Part shown: positions 14,944-20,967 of the stretch, piece after piece | Layout: each line of letters starts with the position of its first letter | Position numbering within the stretch: the first letter of the stretch is position 1 | Program-made: the position numbers and the translations under genes | NCBI GenBank assembly: GCA_002354005.1 | Contig: DEKS01000191.1 | Location: 1-22,206, forward strand | Direction of reading: 5' to 3' | DNA length: 22,206 nt | DNA from: Bacteroidales bacterium UBA2716 | GTDB lineage: Bacteria; Bacteroidota; Bacteroidia; Bacteroidales; UBA932 | The notes under the pieces: model-generated | What the model saw: the letters and a program-made list of their open reading frames with translations, nothing else | What the model was told of the DNA's origin: nothing | The model's database searches: none

Positions 14944-15099
14944 TTGAAACTCGAAGAAGCCATAGTCTACCTCCTGACCAGCTCTGGCCACGGCATGAAG
15001 ATCGGGCAAATCGCCCAGCAAATTAATGACCGTGGGCTCTATACACGCGGAACCTTTTGCTGGAAGAAGAAAACGTACTCAGAAACCGAGATTTGCTAA
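14944..15099 (+). pseudogene. HARE-type winged-helix fragment
   Basis: A TTG-initiated frame of 51 codons reads LKLEEAIVYLLTSSGHGMKI, then GQIAQQINDRGLYTRG. This fits the HARE-HTH (HB1/ASXL/restriction endonuclease HTH) domain found at the N-terminus of some restriction-linked and DNA-binding proteins. It diverges after GLYTRG and stops at TAA 15097-15099. Probably the 5' stub of a lost gene. Confidence 0.45.
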
Positions 15100-15110
15100 T
15101 CACATCTGTT

Positions 15111-15155
15111 CAAAGTGCCAGTAGCCCTGTTCCAAAGTGCCAAAATGACACTTTG
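15111..15155 (+). promoter_or_regulatory. 22-bp-phased repeats CAAAGTGCCA plus an inverted copy
   Basis: CAAAGTGCCA occurs at 15111-15120 and 15133-15142, exactly 22 bp apart. An inverted half CACTTTG (15149-15155) forms a dyad with the second copy (centre 15144). An orphan start codon follows 2 nt later at 15158. No -7 box was found here. Confidence 0.45.
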
Positions 15156-15157
15156 AA

Positions 15158-15211
15158 ATGTACTTAGAGGAATTGGCGGTTATTAGTATGGGCTATCCGA
15201 GAAGAGAGTAA
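15158..15211 (+). pseudogene. Orphan gene start (17 codons) behind phased repeats
   Basis: ATG at 15158 opens MYLEELAVISMGYPRRE and stops at TAA 15209-15211. It directly abuts the CAAAGTG repeats, in the same arrangement as the orphan starts at 4302 and 17150. The rest of the gene is gone. Confidence 0.3.
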
Positions 15212-15267
15212 TCACTCGTGAAAATGGCAAACGAAATGGTGTCTGGGTCGTAAAGACAGACCGCTGA
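15187..15267 (+). pseudogene. Short C-terminal scrap of a winged-helix protein
   Basis: In another frame, SEKRVITRENGKRNGVWVVK runs to TGA 15265-15267. It resembles the last wing of HTH domains that end AlbA_2/Fic-type regulators (compare GLVEHVGPSNGGYWKRLK in the neighbouring gene). Very short; tentative. Confidence 0.25.
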
Positions 15268-15271
15268 ATTC

Positions 15272-15296
15272 TCAAAATCTCCGGACGGGCCGGGGA
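15272..15296 (-). terminator. Intrinsic terminator of the AlbA_2 gene
   Basis: TCTCCGG (15278-15284), loop ACGGG, CCGGGGA (15290-15296). On the minus strand the hairpin is followed by ATTTTG. It lies 10 nt beyond the stop of the AlbA_2 protein. Confidence 0.6.
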
Positions 15297-15306
15297 TGAG
15301 GATTGA

Positions 15307-16722
15307 TTATTTCAGGCGCTTCCAGTAGCCGCCGTTAGATGGGCCAACGTGCTCTACTAGCCCCAGGTCCTGGAGGGCTTTCATGTCACGCTTAATAGTG
15401 CGCAGGACTACTCCAAATCTAGCCGCTAACATAACTGTGTTTACTCTTTCTTTTTTGGTGACATTTTCCATGTCACCGATAGGCAGCATTTCAAGTATAA
15501 CTCGCTGTCTTTCAGTTAACTTTTTGGTGACATCATTGGTGACATTTTTGGTGTCATCGGCCTTGATAAGCCTGCCGGTTTTGGGATCTATCCGACCACC
15601 TTGCTGAATGCCGTAGAAAAGCTCTCGCTTGATAATGACACGAACCCCGCCCTGCTCTTCCACAAGGGTGGGAACTTCAAGACCTTGTTCCCTGAATGCC
15701 TCTGAAATGAGTTCGAAACCACGACCCCAGGCCTCAACGAAGCCGGCCATGTAGAAGGCGTTGGCGATAAGGCGGTTCCTGGGATGGGAATCGTGAGGCT
15801 TGAAAAGGTCCTCGGGTGAGATGCCGGAGGGTAAAGTGCCCTGGTTCCAGAAGGTGATACGGTCATCGAAGATGCGCATTTGACTATCCGGACCATTGTA
15901 ATCTTTGTGGCAGATAGCGTTGTATAGTATCTCTCTGAGGCCGTCTTCGGGAATCTCCAGAGGCTCTATACGCTGCATGCCCTCGTAATGGATGGGACGG
16001 ATAAGATACTTGGCATCCAGGGCTTCCATCACACGGTCGGCCATACGGATGAGGTCTCCGCCGATGAGGTCCTGATTCATCAATGCTGCCTGTGTTGCTC
16101 CAAATCGGCCTATCTTGATGCGGGCGTTGAGGCAGTAGTGCTGGGGATTCTTGCCAAACAGGAGAAGCGCGGCGATGGTGAGCTCTCCGTCTTCTGTCAT
16201 TACTTCCAGGTTTTTGAGGACTTTCTCGATGGGGTCATTGATGCTGTCCTTGGGTAACCGACCTTTGTCTATACCTTTGCGAAGGAAGTACTTGATGGCT
16301 TCCGGTTCAATTGCTTCGATGGTGGCGCCGCGGATGACTCTGGAATCCCAGGTGGCGTTCATTTTGCGGGCGTAGAAGTCTTTGAGGGCTTGGCCTTTGA
16401 CTATCTGGTTGGTGGCGCCGACACGCTTGTAGAGGATGCCGTCCAGTGTGACCGCATCCTGACTGGGAGAGATCTCGATTTCAATGATTTCTTTGCCGTC
16501 TCGCTCCAACAGGCGGACATCAGGATAGAGCCGCAACTTATCGGCAATCTTGTTTGGGATGTCTTCCATCAGCTTTTTGGCGTTCTGGAGGCCCCAGACG
16601 GTGTCTGCGTCGGTAATGCCTATATACATGGTGCCGCCGTCGGCATTGGCCAGTCCGCAGATCCACTTCAGCCATTCATCGTCCCACTGACGTTTGTATT
16701 CTATGATATGTTTTTCTCCCAT
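15307..16722 (-). CDS. AlbA_2 / divergent-AAA ATP-binding transcriptional regulator
   Basis: A 471-aa protein of the AlbA_2 (Schlafen-like) family. The N-terminal AlbA_2 domain is at about 1-125 (EYKRQWDDEWLKWICGLAN, ADGGTMYIGI, YKRVGATNQIV). A GHKL-like ATP-binding region is centred on LREILYNAICHKDY and FWNQGTLP. A C-terminal winged helix ends in VEHVGPSNGGYWKRLK. Between them is a linker with short NVTx repeats (NVTNDVTKKLT), encoded by GGTGACAT-type repeats every 12 bp. The start at 16722 follows a TAAATTTG -7 box (16744-16751). The longer frame to 16878 runs through the promoter and is rejected. Such proteins are taken to be regulators, often in or near defence or mobile regions; the target is unknown. 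Confidence 0.85.
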   Translation of the reverse strand: MGEKHIIEYKRQWDDEWLKWICGLANADGGTMYIGITDADTVWGLQNAKKLMEDIPNKIADKLRLYPDVRLLERDGKEIIEIEISPSQDAVTLDGILYKRVGATNQIVKGQALKDFYARKMNATWDSRVIRGATIEAIEPEAIKYFLRKGIDKGRLPKDSINDPIEKVLKNLEVMTEDGELTIAALLLFGKNPQHYCLNARIKIGRFGATQAALMNQDLIGGDLIRMADRVMEALDAKYLIRPIHYEGMQRIEPLEIPEDGLREILYNAICHKDYNGPDSQMRIFDDRITFWNQGTLPSGISPEDLFKPHDSHPRNRLIANAFYMAGFVEAWGRGFELISEAFREQGLEVPTLVEEQGGVRVIIKRELFYGIQQGGRIDPKTGRLIKADDTKNVTNDVTKKLTERQRVILEMLPIGDMENVTKKERVNTVMLAARFGVVLRTIKRDMKALQDLGLVEHVGPSNGGYWKRLK

Positions 16723-16743
16723 AGGGTTCGTTGTTAACATTGA

Positions 16744-16751
16744 CAAATTTA
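16744..16751 (-). promoter_or_regulatory. -7 box (TAAATTTG) of the AlbA_2 gene
   Basis: Minus-strand TAAATTTG lies 22 nt before the chosen ATG at 16722. A second ATG at 16740 would fall on the expected transcription start, which decides against it. Confidence 0.55.
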
Positions 16752-16875
16752 CGGATTTATCGGCAGATTCTAAAAATCTTTGCAAGGTTATCGGCCTACA
16801 TTCCGTCTTCTTCCCAAGACGCAGCGATTTTTGCCATGGCGTCGGACTTGGTGCTGTTCCTTTTATCGGCCCGAA

Positions 16876-16903
16876 CAAAAGAAATCCCCGGACAGGCCGG
16901 GGA
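16876..16903 (-). terminator. Intrinsic terminator behind the AlbA_2 paralogue end
   Basis: TCCCCGG (16885-16891), loop ACAGG, CCGGGGA (16897-16903): a perfect 7-bp stem. On the minus strand it is followed by TTTCTTTTG. It is the twin of the terminator at 15272-15296. Confidence 0.65.
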
Positions 16904-16913
16904 TGAGGAGTGA

Positions 16914-17015
16914 TTACTTTAGGCGCTTCCAGTAGCCGCCGTTATCGGGACCGATTCTTATCACAAACCCCTTCTCCTTCAGCGCATCCATATCGCGCGC
17001 AATTGTCCCAACGCT
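16914..17015 (-). pseudogene. C-terminal end of a second AlbA_2 gene
   Basis: The minus strand reads VGTIARDMDALKEKGFVIRI, then GPDNGGYWKRLK and a stop at 16916-16914. This is a clear paralogue of the last 33 residues of the intact AlbA_2 gene (TIKRDMKALQDLG, then GPSNGGYWKRLK). The last codons and the terminator are nearly identical in DNA. Everything upstream is replaced by an AraC gene end. It is probably a tandem duplicate lost by recombination. Confidence 0.65.
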
Positions 17016-17087
17016 TCCTTCTTCGGGCGCTATGTCAAGGAGCACCTGGGCTGCACGCCCGTGGAATACCGGGAACGGTTCAATTGA
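17007..17087 (+). pseudogene. C-terminal end of an AraC-family regulator
   Basis: The plus strand reads NASFFGRYVKEHLGCTPVEY, then RERFN and a TGA at 17085-17087. This is the highly typical end of the AraC-type second helix-turn-helix (FFGRYVKEHxGxxPxEYRERF). It faces, and slightly overlaps, the AlbA_2 fragment on the other strand, so the recombination joint lies at about 17005-17015. No more of the gene is present. Confidence 0.65.
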
Positions 17088-17099
17088 GGTCCTTGTGTG

Positions 17100-17150
17100 T
17101 TAATCAGCGGCAGGCTGCTCCCTATAGAAGGAGCATGCCTTTCTTTTCAT
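17100..17150 (-). pseudogene. Orphan gene start (16 codons) behind phased repeats
   Basis: ATG at 17150 opens MKRKACSFYREQPAAD and stops at TAA 17102-17100. Upstream lie three phased repeats and a TATCTTTG -7 box at 17231-17238. The start resembles that of the orphan at 4302 (MKRE...). Body lost. Confidence 0.35.
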
Positions 17151-17238
17151 CACGAAATCAAGCTTTGGTTTTGCAAAAATCTACACGAAATCAAACTTGG
17201 TTATTGTGCCATTTTTACACGAAATCAAGGCAAAGATA
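17151..17238 (-). promoter_or_regulatory. Three 33/34-bp-phased repeats CACGAAATCAA with a -7 box
   Basis: CACGAAATCAA occurs at 17151-17161, 17184-17194 and 17218-17228 (33 and 34 bp steps). The minus-strand -7 box TATCTTTG (17231-17238) lies just upstream of the array, so all three copies would be in the 5' leader. The array runs right up to the ATG at 17150. Confidence 0.55.
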
Positions 17239-17499
17239 TGGATTTGTACTCAATTTGTACGCCCATGGCAAATACTGCCCTGCCGGAATCATTGGCGGTA
17301 ACATTTATACTGCCACCAATGTTGTTCCCGTCGGTGTTATAAAATTGGGGTGCGAAACTTGCGCCGGCGGCCACGGGCGCATTAACCGGGCAAAACGTGG
17401 CGCTGGCGGACCTTTCGGACCGCCAGCGGCGCAAAAGGGCCCCAAAACGTGCCCGCAGCGGGACCGCATTGCATGGCGCAACTGTCCGGGAGGGAATCG
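17239..17499. other. 260-bp stretch without an assignable gene
   Basis: A minus-strand open frame here (to about 17434) reads FAPQFYNTDGNNIGGSINVT, then FAMGVQIEYKS. It could be a surface-protein end but has no convincing start or family. A GC-rich hairpin lies at 17401-17428 (CGCTGGCGGACC, loop TTTC, GGACCGCCAGCG). On the minus strand it precedes CACGTTTTG, so it may terminate the ABC-transporter operon. Confidence 0.3.
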
Positions 17500-18573
17500 T
17501 TACAGCAGGATTTTTACGCGGAATCCGCGGGTGGTGGGCTCTTCCACCACCTGCTTAACTTTCGCCCGGATGCCGTCCATGGCAGGCCCCTGGGGCAGCG
17601 GGGACGCCGTGGCGCCTTCTACCATAAAGTCCAGGGCGGTTTCCGAGGTGAGTTCCGTATGCGTGAGCCGCACAGTGATGGGCCGGATGTCCTTGAGGTG
17701 CGTGAAGAGCATCTCTTCCGCTACATCGGCAATCAAATCGGCCTTGGCGCCCAGGTCGTATTTGATGCAGAAACGCCTGGCTTCCGTGTCTGCGCTCAGG
17801 AAGTCGAAGTTGTTGGAATCAATCTCGAAGACCAGCTTCTGGATGCGGTTGACGAAGGCTTTGGTGGCACTGCGCCGGGGATGCTCGAAAATCTGCTGCG
17901 GCGTGCCGTCCTCGTAGATGACGCCTTCGTTCATGAAGAAAATGCGCGAACTTACGTCGCGGGCAAAACGCATCTCGTGCGTGACGATGAGCATGGTAAG
18001 CCCCTCCTTGGCCAGCTGGCGCATGACGCTGAGCACCTCCCCCACCATGGTGGGGTCCAGGGCCGATGTGGGCTCGTCGAACAGGATTACCTCCGGATGC
18101 ATGGCCAACGAACGGGCAATGGCCACACGCTGCTTCTGGCCACCGGAAAGCGACGAAGGGTAAACGTCGGCCTTTTGCGCCAGCCCCACCTTGTTGAGCA
18201 GCTCCAGGGCTTCTTTTTGGGCCTCCTCCTGGGGAAGCTTTAACAGGCGCGTGGGGGCATAGGTAATGTTCTCCAGCACCGTCAGGTGGTCAAAGAGGTT
18301 GAAGTTCTGGAAAACCATGCCCATTTTCTGGCGCAGTTTGTCCAGATGGTAGCCCTTGGCCATGATGTTCTCCCCGTCCACCCAGATTTCTCCGCCGGTG
18401 GGCGGCTCCAGCATGTTGATGGCCCGAAGGAGCGTGCTTTTCCCTGTTCCGGAAGGGCCGATGATGCTAATGACCTCCCCCTTCTCAATTTCACAGTTCA
18501 CATCCTTGAGGACGGTGATTTGGGTGCCGTCCGGATTGGTGAAGGTCTTGCTTAAATGCTTGATGCTAATCAT
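17500..18573 (-). CDS. Polar amino-acid ABC importer ATPase with C-terminal extension
   Basis: The ATPase subunit of a GlnQ/HisP-type importer. Walker A GPSGTGKST is at residues 39-47, the Q-loop Q89 in VFQNFNLF, signature LSGGQ at 142-146, Walker B ILFDEP at 163-168, and the switch His199 in VTHEM. The normal domain ends near residue 245. This protein is 357 aa, so about 110 extra residues follow (FCIKYDLGAKADLIADVAEE, then ITVRLTHTELTSETALDF and a C-terminal FRVKILL). The extension vaguely resembles a GHKL/anti-sigma-type fold or a small ligand-binding regulatory domain; neither is secure. It overlaps the permease gene by 8 bp, so the two are one operon and one transporter. Confidence 0.92.
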   Translation of the reverse strand: MISIKHLSKTFTNPDGTQITVLKDVNCEIEKGEVISIIGPSGTGKSTLLRAINMLEPPTGGEIWVDGENIMAKGYHLDKLRQKMGMVFQNFNLFDHLTVLENITYAPTRLLKLPQEEAQKEALELLNKVGLAQKADVYPSSLSGGQKQRVAIARSLAMHPEVILFDEPTSALDPTMVGEVLSVMRQLAKEGLTMLIVTHEMRFARDVSSRIFFMNEGVIYEDGTPQQIFEHPRRSATKAFVNRIQKLVFEIDSNNFDFLSADTEARRFCIKYDLGAKADLIADVAEEMLFTHLKDIRPITVRLTHTELTSETALDFMVEGATASPLPQGPAMDGIRAKVKQVVEEPTTRGFRVKILL

Positions 18574-20011
18574 GTTGCTTCTTTCTTAGGGCCAGGTTAA
18601 GCAGGGTGCGGATGACCCATGCTACAACAAAATACAGGATGGTGACAACGCCCAGGGGAATAAAGGCGTCGAAGGTGCGGCTGCGAACCAGGTCGCTCGC
18701 GCGGGTGAGGTCCTGAATGGCAATGTAGCCCACAATGGAGGTCTCCTTGAGCATGGATACGCAGGCGCCGATATACAGCGGCAGGCCTTTTTGTACTGCC
18801 TGCGGCAGCACAATGCCCGTGAAGGTTTTCAGGGGCGTGAAGCCCAGGCTCAGGCCGGCTTCCGTCTGCCCGTGAGGAACGGTGGAGATGGCCGTGTTAA
18901 AAATACTTCCGGACGATGCGGCAAAGCAGCAGCTGAACGTGACAATGGCTACCGTGGTGGCATCCAGTCCTATGTCGGCAAATACCACATAGAACATCAG
19001 GAGCAGGAGCACCAGCGTGGGAATGCCTTCAATAAAGGCGCCATAGAGTTCTGCCAGACTCTTGAGCCATTTGCGGCGGCTGCGCTTGGCGGCACAGAGA
19101 AAACCGCCCAGAATGGAACCGAACAGGATGGACAGGAGGGTGATTTCCAGGGTTTTCCAAAGGCCGTCCGTAATGAGCTTCCAGCGGTTCTCGGTGACCA
19201 GATTCATGTGCAGGCGCTCGGAGAAACTGATCCGGTGCGTGCTGTCTTTGTCTTTTACAAAATAGCCAGGGTGGCAATGATAGTAGGGAATGGAAAAATC
19301 CACGGATTTCTTACGCTCTTCCGTGACGAACAGGCTGGAGATAATCATGTCCGCCTGGCCGGTTTCCAGGGCGATCATAGCGGCGCTCAGCTCCTGGAAG
19401 TGGATTTCCAGCGGCCGGCCCAGGCTGGCGGCAAAACGCCGGGCCAGTTCCGGGTCCAGGCCCGTCCACTCGCCTCCCTCGCCCACATAACTGGTGGGTT
19501 CCAGGTTCACGCATACGGCGCATAGCAGCGGGGTGGCGTTCCCGGGGACCTCCGGAATGGGCGGAAGCTTGACCGAGGCCCCTTCTGTCCACTTCTTTAC
19601 AAGGTCCGGAATGTAGGGCTGGGCGATAAATGTATTGAGCTGTTCCAGAAGCTGGGTATTTCCCTTTCTTACAGCCACGGATACGTCAAAGCTCTCTTCC
19701 CCGCGCAGGGCCTTTTTTACCCCGTACATGCGCATGGATTCCGGCGTGAGCATTACTTCGTCCGTCACAAAGACATCCACCTTGTCCTGCATCAGGGCCT
19801 GCATGCCGTCGGCCTCCGTGTTAACGATAAACAGGTCGATATCTTCCCGGGGCGAAAGATGCTGTTCATAATAGCTGCCGGCCGAACAGCCCACCCGAAG
19901 GCCGCCTAAATCGGCCTCCGAATACAGGACCAGGGTTTCGTCTTTCTTTTGTTCGCAGCTCAACAGCGTCACTAGCGCCATGAGGCCTGCGAATACTTTT
20001 TTCATTGTCAT
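18566..20011 (-). CDS. Lipoprotein substrate-binding domain fused to amino-acid ABC permease
   Basis: A 481-aa fusion. The signal peptide and lipobox are at residues 3-19 (LLSC, Cys19), unless the Cys-anchored form is not cleaved because of the fused permease. Residues 38-148 read like the second lobe of an SBP_bac_3 protein (LGGLRVGCSAGS, TDEVML, AVRKGNTQLLEQLN). Residues 160-255 read like the first lobe (GEWTGLDPELARRFAASLGR, then SSLFVTEERKKSVDFSIPYY). Residues 283-476 are a HisM/GlnP-type permease with about five membrane segments and an EAA loop (GQTEAGLSLGFTPLKTFTGI). Substrate is probably a polar amino acid. The start is at 20011 or at 20005 (MKKVF). The promoter TAACTTTG is at 20032-20039. 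The ATPase gene follows with an 8-bp overlap. Confidence 0.9.
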   Translation of the reverse strand: MTMKKVFAGLMALVTLLSCEQKKDETLVLYSEADLGGLRVGCSAGSYYEQHLSPREDIDLFIVNTEADGMQALMQDKVDVFVTDEVMLTPESMRMYGVKKALRGEESFDVSVAVRKGNTQLLEQLNTFIAQPYIPDLVKKWTEGASVKLPPIPEVPGNATPLLCAVCVNLEPTSYVGEGGEWTGLDPELARRFAASLGRPLEIHFQELSAAMIALETGQADMIISSLFVTEERKKSVDFSIPYYHCHPGYFVKDKDSTHRISFSERLHMNLVTENRWKLITDGLWKTLEITLLSILFGSILGGFLCAAKRSRRKWLKSLAELYGAFIEGIPTLVLLLLMFYVVFADIGLDATTVAIVTFSCCFAASSGSIFNTAISTVPHGQTEAGLSLGFTPLKTFTGIVLPQAVQKGLPLYIGACVSMLKETSIVGYIAIQDLTRASDLVRSRTFDAFIPLGVVTILYFVVAWVIRTLLNLALRKKQHD

Positions 20012-20031
20012 CTACACTTCTATTGAATTTT

Positions 20032-20039
20032 CAAAGTTA
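20032..20039 (-). promoter_or_regulatory. -7 box (TAACTTTG) of the ABC importer operon
   Basis: Minus-strand TAACTTTG lies 21-27 nt upstream of the two candidate start codons (20011 and 20005). No consensus -33 TTTG is seen. Confidence 0.55.
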
Positions 20040-20086
20040 AGAATAATTTTGATTTATCCGGATAGAATACATAACTTCGCAGGGAT

Positions 20087-20094
20087 TATTTTTG
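20087..20094 (+). promoter_or_regulatory. -7 box (TATTTTTG) of the lipoprotein gene, probably leaderless
   Basis: TATTTTTG ends only 4 nt before the ATG at 20099, so transcription should begin at or next to the start codon. Confidence 0.45.
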
Positions 20095-20098
20095 GTTT

Positions 20099-20875
20099 AT
20101 GAGAACAATCGTAAAACACATACTGCTGATAACCGCAGCCCTGAGCCTTGTTTCCTGCCGCAAAGATACCGTCACGGAAAAATGGGTGCTGGCGGAATAC
20201 ACTTGTAAGAGTGATAGGTTGGACCAACGTTTTACGTACCAGTACGACGCCCAGGGCCGCCTTGTGCAGGTAAAGGAAGAAACGAAGGGTTTATCCACTG
20301 TCCACGTCGTGTACACCTATGAGCGGAACACCATCACGCGTTACTTGCTTGGGGACCCCACGAATTTGGAGAACTGGGCCGGCAAAATTGTGTATACGCT
20401 GGATAACTCCGGCAAGGTGGTAAAGTCGGTGGATGAGCTTTTGGAGCACGTCCAGATATACTCCTACTCCCCAGACGGTTTTCTGGAAAAAGTTACGGAC
20501 GGGGACGGCAATGTAACCCAATACAGCTGGAAAAATAATTCCTTGGACAAGATGATGCATGCGGACGGTATTACCGTCCAGTATACGTATTCAAACAATG
20601 AGAGTATGGGGCTGCTTTGTGTGAACATAAGCGAAAAAGGAGATAATAACCTGGCCCATCTGGGCTACTTCGGGAAGAACAGCCGCCTGCTTCCCGCCAA
20701 AATGGAGGATATAACTTCCGACGGCAAGGCGGCCCTTACAGTGGAATACAACTACACGGCTTTTGATGCCAATGCCCGCCTGACCGGCTACACCCAAACC
20801 ACCATTCTTTCTGCCGGCTCCCTGGAAGCCCAATCCGTCAACACCTACAAACTCACCTGGAAGCCGCTGCAATAG
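20099..20875 (+). CDS. Lipoprotein with YD-repeat/DUF4595-like beta structure
   Basis: A 258-aa predicted lipoprotein. The signal peptide is residues 1-19, with lipobox LVSC at 17-20 (Cys20). The mature part has repeated strand patterns built around YDAQGRLVQV, YSPDGFLEKVTDGDGNVTQY and YTYSNNE, as in RHS/YD-like and DUF4595-type lipoproteins of Bacteroidales. No catalytic motif is visible. It is transcribed alone from the -7 box at 20087-20094. It converges with the peptidase gene across the hairpin at 20899-20945. Function unknown; surface or periplasmic location is likely. Confidence 0.8.
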   Translation: MRTIVKHILLITAALSLVSCRKDTVTEKWVLAEYTCKSDRLDQRFTYQYDAQGRLVQVKEETKGLSTVHVVYTYERNTITRYLLGDPTNLENWAGKIVYTLDNSGKVVKSVDELLEHVQIYSYSPDGFLEKVTDGDGNVTQYSWKNNSLDKMMHADGITVQYTYSNNESMGLLCVNISEKGDNNLAHLGYFGKNSRLLPAKMEDITSDGKAALTVEYNYTAFDANARLTGYTQTTILSAGSLEAQSVNTYKLTWKPLQ

Positions 20876-20898
20876 TTTTTTGTAGGCACTAAAAGGAG

Positions 20899-20945
20899 GC
20901 CGTGCATGGTCTCCGGACTCACAACTTCCGGAAGCCATGCACGGC
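20899..20945. terminator. Bidirectional hairpin between convergent genes
   Basis: GCCGTGCATGG (20899-20909) pairs perfectly with CCATGCACGGC (20935-20945), and TCCGGA inside each arm (20912-20917, 20927-20932) can pair too. On the minus strand it is followed by CTCCTTTTAG. It sits between the stops at 20875 and 20968 and probably serves both genes. Confidence 0.6.
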
Positions 20946-20967
20946 TACAATGTGCGGCAATGCGCCT

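Noticed and set aside
15455..15557. GGTGACAT repeats within the AlbA_2 gene as DNA operator sites
   Set aside because: They recur every 12 bp in frame and encode NVTx linker repeats, so a protein-level explanation suffices.
17151..17228. Possible mini CRISPR array
   Set aside because: Repeats are only 11 bp with 22-23 bp gaps, no cas genes are nearby, and the array ends at a start codon behind a promoter.
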